Shown piece by piece: positions 28,005 through 37,917 of a stretch of DNA of 64,000 nt. Position 1 is the first letter of the stretch. Each line of letters begins with the position of its first letter. The position numbers and the translations under genes are program-made. Origin of the DNA: JAZKDW01 sp040387375 (lineage in GTDB: Bacteria > Pseudomonadota > Gammaproteobacteria > Burkholderiales > Burkholderiaceae_D); contig JAZKDW010000046.1 of assembly GCA_040387375.1 (NCBI GenBank), positions 1 to 64,000 on the forward strand, given 5' to 3'. Under the pieces are notes generated by a model. It saw only the letters and a program-made list of their open reading frames with translations, was not told where the DNA came from and searched no databases.

Positions 28005-28022
28005 CTGAAGCCTGGTGGTCCG

Positions 28023-29204
28023 TCACGCAAACAAGTCGGTTTCACTGAACATGGCCAGCAATAGTTTTTTGACAGGTGCAGGCAAGGGCGCCTGCGCCAG
28101 CCTGTCAAGGTCATACCAGACATGGCTGGCTTGTCCTGCCATCGCGAGACGGCGGGCAAGTGTGATTCGATAGGGCACGACATGCAGCTTGAAATGGGTA
28201 AAGCCATGTGAGAACGGCTGCAGGCGCTCGCATTCCGCGAGCGGTCCGAAAGGCGCAATCGCAGGGCCAATCAACGCTTCCAGCGAACTCCTCCCCATGC
28301 CGGCGTCCACCGCCGTACCCAGCCGATCCAGCTCCGGCAGCGACAGCAAGCCCCCCCAGATACCCATGTCGGGACGCTGCTCCAGCAGGACCTGATTGCG
28401 GTCAACGATTACCAGCATCGCGGTATGTCGTTCAGGGATCGCCTTTTTGGGTTTGCGCACCGGCAGCTGGTCAACGCGGCCCGTCGCAAAAGCCACACAG
28501 CGCTGCGCCATCGGGCAGCGCTGGCAGGACGGCCTGCCGCGAGTGCAGAGTGTCGCTCCCAGATCCATCAGGCCTTGCGTATAGGCTTCTACCCCCTCCG
28601 TCGGCATCAATGCTTCCGCTCGGCGCCACAACACTTCCTCCACGCGCTTCTCGCCGGGATAACCCTCGATGCCAAATATTCTGCAAAACACCCGCTTTAC
28701 ATTGCCATCCAGGATCGCTGCACGCGTGCCGTAGGCAAAAGCCGAGATTGCGGCTGCAGTCGAGCGTCCGATGCCCGGCAGATCCGCCAGCAATTCGGGA
28801 TCGGCGGGGAAGATGCCGCCATATTCGGCGCAAACACGTTGCGCACACCGGTGCAGATTACGCGCGCGTGAGTAATATCCAAGTCCGCTCCAATGTGCCA
28901 TCACCTCTTCCGCAGGCGCGGCGGCAAGCGACACAACATCCGGGAAGCGCTCAAGAAAACGTTGGTAGTACGGAATGACGGCCGTCACCTGGGTTTGCTG
29001 CAGCATGATTTCGGAAAGCCAGATGCGATACGCATCGCGCGTATTCTGCCAGGGCAGCGCATGACGGCCATGTTGCTTTTGCCAATGAATGACGTCCTCG
29101 GAAAATGTTGGATCGGCCTCGCTGGCAACAGCGTCAACAGTGATCGAAAAAGAGCGTTCGGCAGATTTTTCTGGATCGGTGTACGTCCCGGTCAATCGTT
29201 TCAT
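28023..29204 (-). CDS. mutY: A/G-specific adenine DNA glycosylase
   Basis: MutY removes adenine mispaired with 8-oxoguanine. The 393-residue protein has the catalytic glutamate in SEIMLQQTQV (E65) and the helix-hairpin-helix loop LPGIGRSTAAAI. The catalytic aspartate lies in AILDGNVKRV. The 4Fe-4S cluster cysteines are CTRGRPSCQRCPMAQRC. The C-terminal NUDIX-like domain (about 260-390), which recognises 8-oxoG, is complete, with FSHGFTHFKLH. The first 30 residues are a longer tail than in E. coli. The start directly follows the stop of the dynamin-like gene (TGAATG), so the two are coupled. mutM lies two genes upstream. Confidence 0.95.
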   Translation of the reverse strand: MKRLTGTYTDPEKSAERSFSITVDAVASEADPTFSEDVIHWQKQHGRHALPWQNTRDAYRIWLSEIMLQQTQVTAVIPYYQRFLERFPDVVSLAAAPAEEVMAHWSGLGYYSRARNLHRCAQRVCAEYGGIFPADPELLADLPGIGRSTAAAISAFAYGTRAAILDGNVKRVFCRIFGIEGYPGEKRVEEVLWRRAEALMPTEGVEAYTQGLMDLGATLCTRGRPSCQRCPMAQRCVAFATGRVDQLPVRKPKKAIPERHTAMLVIVDRNQVLLEQRPDMGIWGGLLSLPELDRLGTAVDAGMGRSSLEALIGPAIAPFGPLAECERLQPFSHGFTHFKLHVVPYRITLARRLAMAGQASHVWYDLDRLAQAPLPAPVKKLLLAMFSETDLFA

Positions 29205-31142
29205 TCAGGCTGCAATATCCAATGTGGTCAACTTTTCCTTGATGGCATTTGTCAATTCTTTCTCCAAAGCCGCCAGTGTTCTTTTTTGCACTTCCAGCAC
29301 CGATTGCATCTGCTCCAGCGCCGCCACTTTTTCTTCAAGGCCGTCGGTAGCAACATGGATACGCTGGATCGCCTGCTTGCGCCGCTTCAACTGCGCTTTA
29401 TGTTCGTGAATCTGCGATTCCAGCGGTGCCATCACCACTTTCAGCCAGGCTTCCACATCACGGTTCGCATGCAGGTAACTTTGCTTTACGCGCGACGCAA
29501 TCGAGTCGAAAAATTTTTGCATCAGCGTCACTTGCGAAGTTGTCAGCAACGCGGCAGCGCCGAACTGCTTTTGATAGACACCTTCGATCATTTGCATTTC
29601 CCTGCGATATTTATTCAGGGAAAACGGCATCGGCGTCGATAACGCCAGACCATGGTCCGTTGAGAATTTACGATACATGGCCGTCATCATGTCGGCGATT
29701 TCATCGGTCTTTTTTCCGGACGATACAAGGTTGTCCTGAATCTGGCCAAAAAACTGTTTTACAGCATCGCGCATGCCGGTAGAAAACATGCTCTTGTCCA
29801 TACTGACACGCACCTGGCCAATCTGCTCCTTGAGTATATCCATTCCCAGCGTGGTAAACACTTCGGCAGACAATCGTGCGAACACGGCACGGGTGCCCTG
29901 CAGCTTCTGCAAGCTGGCGTCGAATTCCGTTTTTTCCATATCGATGCGCTTCATCATATGGACCACAATATTCTGATTTTTTCCGCGCAGGCTTTTCAGT
30001 TCCAGCAACTGCTCTACTACATTTCTTGTCCGCGAGGACAACAACGCCCGCTTCGACACGCCTAACGCATTGATGTCAACCGACAACTGCCGCCGAATGA
30101 TTTCCTGCTTGGCAGGAATCAGTTCATTGGACAGTGCCGCTTCCAGTGCCGGCAGACGGCTCTTTCCCAATAATTCGGCGTCCTGATTAATCTTGGCGAC
30201 CAAGCCTTTTTGCGCCGAAACCGGGAATACCTGCTCCTCGCTCAATTCGAGTATGTGCGCAACATTTCTTACCTGGCTCGCGATTTGATCCTCGACCTCG
30301 GCCGGCGTGCGCAACTCATCCCACATGCTGTCAATCTTGTTCAGCACCACCATGCGGCCGGCGCCGTTGCCGATATGATCGCGCCACACTTCGATGTCGC
30401 TTTTGGTAACGCCGGTATCGGCGGCAAGAATGAACAGCACCGCATGCGCATTCGGGATCAGGTTCAAGGTCAGTTCAGGCTCGGTGCCGATTGCATTCAA
30501 GCCCGGCGTATCAATGATATTCAGTCCCTGCATCAACAATGGGTGCGGAAAATTCACGATAGCGTGGCACCACTGCGAAATCTCGACCATGCCATCGGCG
30601 CCAACCGACGCCTTCATGTCGGGATCGTTTTCGTTGTAGAGACCGTAACTCTCCGCCTCCTTGATTGATACACGCTTGGTCATGCTGACTTGCTTGAAGG
30701 CTTCCAGCATGCCGTCGAGGGAACCAATATCGAGAGGCATGACTGTCCATGCCTGGCTCTGGACCTTGAAGTCGCTCGTCGATTGCGATTGCGCGCGCGT
30801 CTCGATTGGCAACAAGCGGATCGACGACGGAAAGGTTTCGTCGTACAGCAGTTCGGTAGGACACATGGTGGTTCGGCCCGCTGAGGATGGCAACATGCGA
30901 TGACCGTAATCCGCGAAAAAAATCGCGTTGATCAGCTCCGATTTTCCGCGTGAAAATTCGGCTACGAAGGCGATCGACAATTTGTCTTCGGCGAGCCGCT
31001 CCAGTGCCTTGGCGATGCGCTGGTCACTTGCGGCGTCCGACAATTGCGCTACCCTGACCCAAGCCCGGTAACGTTCGAGCGCAGCGATTACGCCGGTGCG
31101 CCAGTTACTATAATCCTGGAATTTCTGAACCAGATTGCTCAC
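29205..31142 (-). CDS. Dynamin-family large GTPase
   Basis: This 645-residue protein has a GTPase domain with a P-loop EFSRGKSELINA near residue 64. Switch I carries a conserved threonine (AGRTTMCPTELLY). G3 is IIDTPGLNAIG and G4 is VVLNKIDSMWDE. The P-loop departs from the canonical GxxxxGKS by lacking the first glycine. Long helical, coiled-coil-rich regions fill residues 340-645, as in bacterial dynamin-like proteins that remodel membranes. Its place between mutM and mutY is seen in other Burkholderiales, but I know of no proven link to DNA repair. It is cotranscribed with mutY. Confidence 0.87.
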   Translation of the reverse strand: MSNLVQKFQDYSNWRTGVIAALERYRAWVRVAQLSDAASDQRIAKALERLAEDKLSIAFVAEFSRGKSELINAIFFADYGHRMLPSSAGRTTMCPTELLYDETFPSSIRLLPIETRAQSQSTSDFKVQSQAWTVMPLDIGSLDGMLEAFKQVSMTKRVSIKEAESYGLYNENDPDMKASVGADGMVEISQWCHAIVNFPHPLLMQGLNIIDTPGLNAIGTEPELTLNLIPNAHAVLFILAADTGVTKSDIEVWRDHIGNGAGRMVVLNKIDSMWDELRTPAEVEDQIASQVRNVAHILELSEEQVFPVSAQKGLVAKINQDAELLGKSRLPALEAALSNELIPAKQEIIRRQLSVDINALGVSKRALLSSRTRNVVEQLLELKSLRGKNQNIVVHMMKRIDMEKTEFDASLQKLQGTRAVFARLSAEVFTTLGMDILKEQIGQVRVSMDKSMFSTGMRDAVKQFFGQIQDNLVSSGKKTDEIADMMTAMYRKFSTDHGLALSTPMPFSLNKYRREMQMIEGVYQKQFGAAALLTTSQVTLMQKFFDSIASRVKQSYLHANRDVEAWLKVVMAPLESQIHEHKAQLKRRKQAIQRIHVATDGLEEKVAALEQMQSVLEVQKRTLAALEKELTNAIKEKLTTLDIAA

Positions 31143-31270
31143 GTTATCCCCGGTTGCAATTAAAAATTATTTCAAGCATCCGCCGGAAAAATGCGGAATC
31201 GATCCCGTGCCACTTACTTGTTATTTGGCAGGACAAATGCAAACGGCAAACACGACACTAGCACTGGTTA

Positions 31271-32092
31271 TCATTTTTGACAATTTACGCAGTAAAACGT
31301 TGATCGCTGTCCTTGCTTGATCTGGCGTATCGCAAGACCGCATGTCCGGCACGGTTGTCCTGTCCGGTCATAAACAAAATAGTTTTGCTGGAAATATCCG
31401 GAGCGCCCATCGACACCGATGAAATCGCGCAATGTGCTACCACCCTGCTCTATGGCGGCAGCCAAAATGCGGCGAATGGCGCTAGCCAATTTCTGATAAC
31501 GAACCAGGCCGATTCGATTGGCGGCCGTATTAGGATTGATGCCTGCTTCAAACAAGCTTTCCGATGCGTAAATGTTGCCGACCCCAACTACGATGTCGCC
31601 GGCAAGCAACACTTGCTTGATTGGCGCGCGGCGATTGCGCGTATTGCGATACAGCAGTTGCGCCGAGAACAGGTCCTCCAGCGGTTCCACTCCCAGGCCT
31701 CGCAGCAGCAAATGATTGTCAACTGTTCCGTCTTTCTGCGCATGCCAGAGCACGGCGCCAAATCGCCGGGGATCAGTCATTCGCATTACCTGCTCACCAA
31801 TGACCAAATCGAAATGATCATGTTTTTGCGGCACGGCCGAGCGCGGCAAAATGCGCAGGTGGCCGGACATGCCGAGATGGACAATCAAGGTGCCATGATC
31901 AAATCGAATGAGCAAATATTTGCCGCGCCGCCCAGTGCCTCGTATTGTGCAACCGCACAGGTTCTGCGACAGGTCGGCGGGAAATGGCCAGCGCAATCCG
32001 CTGTGACGGAATATGACGGCCGAAACAATTTGTCCTTCCAGATGCGGTGCAACACCGCGCCGGGTGACTTCAACTTCCGGCAATTCGGGCAT
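31271..32092 (-). CDS. mutM: Formamidopyrimidine-DNA glycosylase
   Basis: MutM (Fpg) excises 8-oxoguanine opposite C and cleaves the abasic site. The conserved N-terminus MPELPEVE supplies the catalytic Pro2 and Glu3. The lysine in GRRGKYLL is conserved, and [10 protein letters not shown] is the H2TH DNA-binding region. The C-terminal zinc finger has [10 protein letters not shown] and CVNCQK. Length is 273 residues, as expected. It is divergent from the TPR lipoprotein gene across 167 bases and forms the usual guanine-oxidation defence with mutY, two genes away. Confidence 0.96.
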   Translation of the reverse strand: MPELPEVEVTRRGVAPHLEGQIVSAVIFRHSGLRWPFPADLSQNLCGCTIRGTGRRGKYLLIRFDHGTLIVHLGMSGHLRILPRSAVPQKHDHFDLVIGEQVMRMTDPRRFGAVLWHAQKDGTVDNHLLLRGLGVEPLEDLFSAQLLYRNTRNRRAPIKQVLLAGDIVVGVGNIYASESLFEAGINPNTAANRIGLVRYQKLASAIRRILAAAIEQGGSTLRDFIGVDGRSGYFQQNYFVYDRTGQPCRTCGLAIRQIKQGQRSTFYCVNCQK

Positions 32093-32259
32093 GAGTAAAT
32101 TTTTTTACAAAAAGGTTTCTAATAAGTACACAACCGGGCAACATCAAGAAGGAATGCCTGCACGCGATTATAACGACAAGCCCGCCAGCGCATCTTGCCG
32201 CGCAGAGACCTCAGGTTGCGCGTAAAATCGAAATTTGCTCGACCAGCCAGGACCGACCC

Positions 32260-34086
32260 TTGAAAACCGCTCTGCTTATCGTACCCTTGTCTGTCATGTT
32301 GTCTGCCTGTGCGGGAGGCGTGCGACTAGCCATGCCGCAGGCAAGCCCGCAAACCGCACAACCTGCCGTCAGTGCCCAGGCTGCCGAAGGGCCGCCGCCG
32401 GTGCGCAATACGGCCTTGCGCAGGGCGAGACTCAAACCCCAGCCACCGGCCGCCGACCAGGCGCTGCCTGCTGCTGCGCTCAGCAAAGAAATCCTGTTTC
32501 AGTATATGAGCGCCGAACTTGCCGACCAGCGAGGCGATTGGAAGACTGCCTACGTCAACATGCTGATCATTGCGCAAAAAACGCGGGATCCACGCGTTGC
32601 CCGGCGCGCGGCGGAAATAGCAGTGAACGCCAAACAATCTGGCGAGGCACTGGCCGCAATACGTCTCTGGCGCGAAGTGGCGCCGGAGTCGGACGAAGCT
32701 GCGCAGTATTTCCTCGGCTTCGTCGTGTTAAGCGACAATCTGGCCGAAGCGCGCCCACTTTTGCAGCAGCGCCTGAAGGAAGCACGCCCGCAGGTGCTTG
32801 GCGGCACGATCCTGCAAATGCAGCGAGCACTGGCAAGCGCCAGAAACAAGAGCGCCGCGTTTTCGCTTCTTGATGAGTTGCTTGTTCCGTACAAGGACAT
32901 ATTGGAGGCCCACCTGGCACTGGCGCAGGCAGCATACGCGCTAGGCAACAGCACGCGCGCCACCGCCGAGGCAAGGGCTGCAGTGGCGATCAATCCCACC
33001 TCCGAACTGGCGGTCCTGACGCTCGGGCAAGTGTTGCCTGACCGACGCGAATCCACAGCATTATTAGCCGCCTTTTTGGCAAAAAATCCCAAGGCGCGCG
33101 AGGTACGGCTCGGCCATGCGCGCCTGTTGGTTGAACAGAAACGGTACGAGGAAGCCCGGCGCGAATTCAAGATATTGCTGGTCGAGCAACCGAACGATCT
33201 GACGGCACTCTACGCGCTCGGCCTGCTGGGTACGCAAAGCAATGACATGAAGGAAGCCGAAACTTACCTGACCGCGTATCTGAAGGCATTGGCGGGTCAG
33301 CCCGATGACGAACGCGATACCACCCAGGCGCTGCTGATCCTGTCCCAGATCGCGGAACAACGCAACGATACGCAGGCGGCGCTCAAATGGCTGGACCAGA
33401 TCGATGCGGGCACGCCGCAGGCATATCTGGGCGCGCAAATCAAACGTGCGCAACTGATTGCCAAAAGCGGCAATGTTCCCGCTGCACGCAAGCTGCTGCA
33501 AGAACTCAGCACCAATGGGGAAGACGATCAGGTGCAACTGCTGGTCGCGGAAGCGCAAATATTACGTAGCCTGGATCAGGCCGAAACGGCCATGACGGTC
33601 CTTGAAAGCGGCCTCCAGCGCTTTCCCAACAATGTCGACTTGTTGTACGACTACGCGATGCTGGCTGAAAAGCTCAACAAGCTCGACATCATGGAAACGT
33701 CCCTGCGCAAGATGATTGCGATTGCGCCGAATAATCATAACGCGTACAACGCACTGGGCTATTCGCTGGCGGAGCGCAATATTCGCCTGCCGGAAGCGTT
33801 CACCCTGATTGAAAAGGCACTGCAGCTTGCGCCCGACGACCCATTCATCATCGATAGCATGGGCTGGGTGCAGTTCCGGCTGGGCCGGCTTGCAGAAGCT
33901 GAAGCCTTGTTGCGGCGCGCTTACGCGCTGCGTCCGGATGCCGAGATCGCGGTACATCTGGGCGAAGTGCTCTGGGTCAGGGGACAGCAAGACGATGCAA
34001 AAAAATTGTGGCGCGACGCCATCGTCAAGGATCCGAAAAGCGATATCCTGAAAAGCACGCTGGCACGCCTTCAGGTCCAGTTGTAA
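32260..34086 (+). CDS. Tetratricopeptide-repeat lipoprotein
   Basis: The 608-residue protein starts with TTG (32260). It has a signal peptide with lipobox LMLSACAGG, so it is predicted to be lipid-anchored. A linker rich in Ala, Pro and Gln (residues 20-75) is followed by about ten TPR-like helical pairs that run to the end. The best-conserved repeats are near residues 490-590 (AYNALGYSLAE, ADEPLI-like and RLGRLAEAEALLRRAY). The TTG is required because no ATG keeps the signal peptide. Family members stand beside lolB in Burkholderiales. The role is not known; scaffolding in envelope assembly is plausible. Confidence 0.85.
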   Translation: MKTALLIVPLSVMLSACAGGVRLAMPQASPQTAQPAVSAQAAEGPPPVRNTALRRARLKPQPPAADQALPAAALSKEILFQYMSAELADQRGDWKTAYVNMLIIAQKTRDPRVARRAAEIAVNAKQSGEALAAIRLWREVAPESDEAAQYFLGFVVLSDNLAEARPLLQQRLKEARPQVLGGTILQMQRALASARNKSAAFSLLDELLVPYKDILEAHLALAQAAYALGNSTRATAEARAAVAINPTSELAVLTLGQVLPDRRESTALLAAFLAKNPKAREVRLGHARLLVEQKRYEEARREFKILLVEQPNDLTALYALGLLGTQSNDMKEAETYLTAYLKALAGQPDDERDTTQALLILSQIAEQRNDTQAALKWLDQIDAGTPQAYLGAQIKRAQLIAKSGNVPAARKLLQELSTNGEDDQVQLLVAEAQILRSLDQAETAMTVLESGLQRFPNNVDLLYDYAMLAEKLNKLDIMETSLRKMIAIAPNNHNAYNALGYSLAERNIRLPEAFTLIEKALQLAPDDPFIIDSMGWVQFRLGRLAEAEALLRRAYALRPDAEIAVHLGEVLWVRGQQDDAKKLWRDAIVKDPKSDILKSTLARLQVQL

Positions 34087-34199
34087 GCGCCTTCTTCCGT
34101 TAATTTGAGTGTGCGCCGCTCTTGCACCGTCAACTGCCAGAGCCGCGCCCCCTCCGATGATTCCGAAGTCCATCCTGTTCAGTTAATCAGTTCCTGCTC

Positions 34200-34865
34200 A
34201 TGGCCATGCTTATAGCCCGTATCCGTTCATTTTTTCACTCGCCGCGCAAAAATGCGCTTGTCATTGCCCTGCCATTGTTTATTGGCGGCTGTGCGACTGT
34301 CATCCCACCAGCCGGACCAGAGGCGGCGCCGTCGATTGCCCAGCAGCGCTCTTACCAGGACGTGATTGATCTTGGCGGCAGACTATCGTTGCGTTATCAG
34401 CGGAACGGCAATGACGAGGCTGTCCACGGCAGCTTCACCTGGACACAAACTCCCCGCCACACCCTTGTCACGCTGCTGTCGCCGCTCGGACAGACAATAG
34501 CGACGATTGCCATCACGCCCACCCAGTCGACCCTGACACGGGCCGGGGAAGCGCCGCAGACTGCGATGGATGTCGATGCGCTTGCCGCCAGGGCATTGGG
34601 CTGGCCACTGCCGATTTCGGGCCTGCGCGACTGGCTGCAAGGTTTTGCAATTGACGCCAACGGCAGCCGCTTCATCGCGACACCGCAGTCCAGGGATGCC
34701 AGCGTCACTACCGGTGACGGCTGGCGCATCCGCTATGGCAGCTGGAAGAATGAACATGACCTGTCCGCGCAAAACCATCCAAAGCGGATCGACCTCGAAC
34801 GCAGCACCGCGCAGGCCGGCGACGTATCGCTGCGTATGGTGATCGATCAATGGCAACCGCGCTGA
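34200..34865 (+). CDS. lolB: Outer-membrane lipoprotein LolB
   Basis: LolB receives lipoproteins from LolA in the periplasm and inserts them in the outer membrane. The 221-residue protein has a signal peptide with lipobox FIGGCATV. The LolB pattern includes [34 protein letters not shown] and [13 protein letters not shown]. The start ATG 34200 has an alternative ATG two codons later. It is followed 10 bases later by ispE, a pairing conserved in Burkholderiales. It is separate from the LolA-like gene of the aryl-polyene cluster. Confidence 0.9.
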   Translation: MAMLIARIRSFFHSPRKNALVIALPLFIGGCATVIPPAGPEAAPSIAQQRSYQDVIDLGGRLSLRYQRNGNDEAVHGSFTWTQTPRHTLVTLLSPLGQTIATIAITPTQSTLTRAGEAPQTAMDVDALAARALGWPLPISGLRDWLQGFAIDANGSRFIATPQSRDASVTTGDGWRIRYGSWKNEHDLSAQNHPKRIDLERSTAQAGDVSLRMVIDQWQPR

Positions 34866-34875
34866 TTGTTCCGCA

Positions 34876-35745
34876 ATGAATCGCACGCTCAATAATTGCC
34901 CGGCGCCAGCAAAGCTCAATTTATTCTTGCATGTGACCGGCCGCCGGCCGGACGGTTATCACTTGCTGCAGACCGTGTTCCAATTGATCGACCATGGCGA
35001 CATGCTGCATTTTGCCGTTCGCCGTGACGGCGAGATTCATCGCAGCACCGAGGTCGCTGGCATTCCGGAAGCGTCCGACCTGATCGTGCGGGCGGCCCGG
35101 CTTTTGCAAGCGGTGGCCAGACCAACAGTCGACGGAAAACCTGCGGGCGCAACCATCGCCATCGACAAACGGTTACCGATGGGCGGTGGCCTCGGCGGCG
35201 GGTCCTCCGATGCCGCCACCACGCTGATCGCGTTGAATCACCTGTGGCAGAGCGGCCTGACCCGCATCGAACTCATGGCACTGGGCCTGCAGCTAGGGGC
35301 AGATGTGCCTTTTTTCCTGTTCGGGAAAAATGCCTTTGCGGAGGGCATAGGCGAAACGCTGATGCCGGTCGAGACCCCCGATCATTGGTTTGTCGTCATT
35401 GAACCAGGGGTATCGATTCCGACCGCATCCATATTCGGCTCATCGGAATTGACAAGGGACACGAAACCCGTCAAAATATCGGACTTTTCCAGAGCTCCAA
35501 GCGAGTTCGGGAAAAACGACCTGCAAGATGTGGCATCCAGATTGTTTCCACCTGTCGCCCAGGCGATTGAATGGCTCAGGCAGTTTGGAGATGCAAGAAT
35601 GACCGGATCTGGCGCTTGTGTGTTTTGTTCGTTCGCGAATGAACACCATGCGGACACGGTACTTGAATCAGTGCCCGTCCGCTGGAAAGCATGGAAAACC
35701 AGGGCGATTGCGCAGCATCCGCTGGATTATTTGCAAAAGTCGTAG
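34876..35745 (+). CDS. ispE: 4-(Cytidine 5'-diphospho)-2-C-methyl-D-erythritol kinase
   Basis: IspE is the fourth enzyme of the MEP route to isoprenoids and uses ATP to phosphorylate CDP-methylerythritol. The GHMP kinase motifs are [20 protein letters not shown] at the N-terminus, the ATP loop [17 protein letters not shown] (near residue 99), and [10 protein letters not shown] near residue 240. Length of 289 is normal. It is in tandem with lolB (10-base gap) and is followed by tRNA-Gln and prs, as in other Burkholderiales. Confidence 0.96.
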   Translation: MNRTLNNCPAPAKLNLFLHVTGRRPDGYHLLQTVFQLIDHGDMLHFAVRRDGEIHRSTEVAGIPEASDLIVRAARLLQAVARPTVDGKPAGATIAIDKRLPMGGGLGGGSSDAATTLIALNHLWQSGLTRIELMALGLQLGADVPFFLFGKNAFAEGIGETLMPVETPDHWFVVIEPGVSIPTASIFGSSELTRDTKPVKISDFSRAPSEFGKNDLQDVASRLFPPVAQAIEWLRQFGDARMTGSGACVFCSFANEHHADTVLESVPVRWKAWKTRAIAQHPLDYLQKS

Positions 35746-35817
35746 CCAAAGAATTTGTTTGACGTTGCATTCGACGCTAGACCTAGCGAAAATGAAACGA
35801 CAGATAGCCAGTTGTGT

Positions 35818-35894
35818 AGGGGAATCGCCAAGCCGGTTAAGGCACTGGATTTTGATTCCAGCATCCGAAGGTTCGAATCCTTCTTCCCCTGCCA
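35818..35894 (+). tRNA. tRNA-Gln (anticodon TTG, CCA end encoded)
   Basis: A complete cloverleaf can be drawn by hand. The 7-base acceptor stem (AGGGGAA with TTCCCCT) is perfect, and the D arm has GCC and GGC. The anticodon stem CTGGA/TCCAG holds loop TTTTGAT with TTG at 35852-35854. The T arm GAAGG-TTCGAAT-CCTTC is canonical. Discriminator G and an encoded CCA end the gene at 35894. It lies between ispE and prs, the usual place in Burkholderiales. A TTGACG hexamer at 35759-35764 may be its -35. Confidence 0.97.
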
Positions 35895-35998
35895 TTAGAT
35901 CAAGAAGAAAAACGTATATTAGCAAGCCGCCAATGCAAGACTGACAAGTCATGGGTTGGTGGCTTTTAAACCTTTTAACGATTGTATCCAAGGGTCCC

Positions 35999-36949
35999 AT
36001 GGCGATCGAGAACCTGATGGTTTTTACCGGCAACGCAAATCCGGAACTGGCCGTAGGCGTAGCCCGGCAACTCGGCATCCCACTTGGCAAGGCGGTAGTC
36101 TCCAAATTTTCCGACGGTGAAATCGTCGTTGAAATCAACGAGAATGTCCGCGGCAAAGATGTCTTCGTCCTGCAGTCGACCTGTGCCCCCACCAACGACA
36201 ATCTGATGGAAATCATGCTGATGGTCGATGCGCTGAAACGCGCTTCCGCCGGCCGGATAACCGCTGCCATTCCCTATTATGGCTACGCACGCCAGGACCG
36301 CCGGCCGCGTTCGGCGCGGGTGGCGATCTCGGCCAAGGTGGTTGCCAACATGCTGCAGGAAGCGGGCGTCGAACGTGTTCTGATCATGGATCTGCATGCC
36401 GATCAGATTCAGGGATTCTTCGATATCCCGGTGGATAATATTTATGCATCGCCGATCCTCCTCGGTGACCTGGTGGCCAAGAATTACGACGACCTGCTGG
36501 TCGTATCGCCAGACGTAGGTGGTGTGGTTCGTGCCCGGGCACTGGCGAAGCGCCTGAACTGCGACCTCGCGATCATCGACAAGCGCCGTCCGAAAGCGAA
36601 CGTGTCGGAAGTGATGAACATCATCGGTGAAGTCGAAGGCAGGAACTGCGTGATCATGGATGACATGGTCGATACTGCCGGCACGCTGACCAAGGCAGCG
36701 GAAGTATTGAAGGAACGCGGCGCGAAGAAAGTTATCGCGTACTGTACACATCCCGTGTTGTCCGGCCCCGCGATTGAACGTATTGCGAACTCACCGCTGG
36801 ATGAGCTGGTCGTTGTCGATACGATCCCATTGTCAGCCGCAGCCAAAGCCTGCCCGAAGATCCGTCAACTGTCCTGCGCCGAATTGCTGGCCGAGACATT
36901 CAAGCGCATCACCAAGGGCGATTCGGTCATGTCGCTGTTTGCCGAGTAG
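35999..36949 (+). CDS. prs: Ribose-phosphate pyrophosphokinase (PRPP synthase)
   Basis: Prs makes phosphoribosyl pyrophosphate from ribose 5-phosphate and ATP, the donor for nucleotides, His and Trp. The 316-residue protein (class I) has the ATP loop [17 protein letters not shown] and the flexible region [19 protein letters not shown]. The ribose-phosphate loop is [21 protein letters not shown] 35999 gives the standard N-terminus [18 protein letters not shown]. Frames from further upstream add non-homologous residues. It is followed by a probable terminator and rplY. Confidence 0.97.
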   Translation: MAIENLMVFTGNANPELAVGVARQLGIPLGKAVVSKFSDGEIVVEINENVRGKDVFVLQSTCAPTNDNLMEIMLMVDALKRASAGRITAAIPYYGYARQDRRPRSARVAISAKVVANMLQEAGVERVLIMDLHADQIQGFFDIPVDNIYASPILLGDLVAKNYDDLLVVSPDVGGVVRARALAKRLNCDLAIIDKRRPKANVSEVMNIIGEVEGRNCVIMDDMVDTAGTLTKAAEVLKERGAKKVIAYCTHPVLSGPAIERIANSPLDELVVVDTIPLSAAAKACPKIRQLSCAELLAETFKRITKGDSVMSLFAE

Positions 36950-36996
36950 TCTTTGGCAGGAAAAACGTTGATCCCCTTGTCGCAGGACAAGGGTCG

Positions 36997-37034
36997 GAAT
37001 GCCGAAGCTGTCATTTTTTACCGGCATTCTTTTT
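36997..37034 (+). terminator. Terminator-like hairpin between prs and rplY
   Basis: An 8-base stem (36997-37004 with 37022-37029) and a 17-base loop are followed by five Ts (37030-37034). An upstream perfect hairpin (36974-36981 with 36986-36993) precedes it. Together they would end the prs transcript, so rplY probably has its own promoter or depends on read-through. Confidence 0.6.
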
Positions 37035-37092
37035 CGAGCGCAGCAAATGCTGCACTCACTTTTGAATTCCCTGGTCGCGGGGAATTTTCACC

Positions 37093-37111
37093 GCAGGACA
37101 AATCGTCCTGC
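37093..37111 (+). promoter_or_regulatory. Hairpin in the rplY leader
   Basis: A perfect 7-base stem (37093-37099 with 37105-37111) with a 5-base loop lies 17 bases before the rplY start codon. L25 is autoregulated through its mRNA leader in gammaproteobacteria. This hairpin could serve a similar role here, but no sequence likeness to that leader is claimed. Confidence 0.35.
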
Positions 37112-37128
37112 AAACTTGGAGTACTACA

Positions 37129-37761
37129 ATGAAAGTTATCGCATTTGCACGCAAAGAACAGGGGTCCGGAGCGAGCCGCCGCCTGCGCAATGCTGGCCAA
37201 ACCCCAGGCATCATCTACGGCGGCACCGCCGCACCCGTTGCCATCACGCTCGATCACAATGCGCTGTACCACGCGCTGAAAAAAGAAACCTTCCATTCGT
37301 CCATCCTCGAGATGGAAATGGATGGCAAAGTGGAACAAGTCCTGCTCCGCGACTTCCAGGTACACGCATACAAACAACTGGTACTGCACGCAGACTTCCA
37401 GCGCGTCGATGCAACTCACAAGATCCACGTGAAAGTGCCACTGCACTTCATCAATGAAGAGGGATCGCCGGCGGTCAAACTGTCCAGCGGCATCATCAGC
37501 CACGTCATGACCGAGCTGGATATCACCTGCCTGCCGAAAGACTTGCCTGAATTCATCGAAATCGATCTGGCGAACATCGAAGTTGGCAGCTCGGTCCACC
37601 TGGCCGACATCACCCTGCCAAGCGGCGTCACCCCGGTCGTGCACGGCGGCGAGGATAACCCTACGCTTGCCACCGCAACGATCCCGGCTGGCAAAGTGGA
37701 AGCCGAAGCAACAGCCAGCGCAGCCGCACCTGATGCCGCCGCACCTGCCGAGAAGAAGTAA
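37129..37761 (+). CDS. rplY: 50S ribosomal protein L25/general stress protein Ctc
   Basis: The 210-residue protein is the long (Ctc-type) form: an L25 5S-rRNA-binding domain (1-95, [19 protein letters not shown]), then a C-terminal TL5-like domain (about 96-190). An Ala/Pro-rich tail ends with APAEKK. It binds 5S rRNA in the large subunit. The codons are strongly biased, as for a highly expressed gene. AGGA-like TTGGAGTACTACA precedes the ATG at 37129. A strong terminator follows. Confidence 0.96.
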   Translation: MKVIAFARKEQGSGASRRLRNAGQTPGIIYGGTAAPVAITLDHNALYHALKKETFHSSILEMEMDGKVEQVLLRDFQVHAYKQLVLHADFQRVDATHKIHVKVPLHFINEEGSPAVKLSSGIISHVMTELDITCLPKDLPEFIEIDLANIEVGSSVHLADITLPSGVTPVVHGGEDNPTLATATIPAGKVEAEATASAAAPDAAAPAEKK

Positions 37762-37796
37762 ACACTCCCCCGTCCGAGCCTTGCGCCCGAACCAGG

Positions 37797-37823
37797 AACC
37801 CGCCCTTTGTGGCGGGTTTTTTT
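37797..37823 (+). terminator. Intrinsic terminator after rplY
   Basis: The 8-base GC-rich stem AACCCGCC/GGCGGGTT (37797-37804 with 37811-37818), a 6-base loop and a run of seven Ts (37817-37823) make a textbook Rho-independent terminator. Confidence 0.92.
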
Positions 37824-37917
37824 ATTCTGATGCCACGGCGGCTGCCATTGCCGGCCGATCACTAGACGCTAACGCACCGCATCCGCGATAATCGAATTTT
37901 CCTATTACACCAACGCC

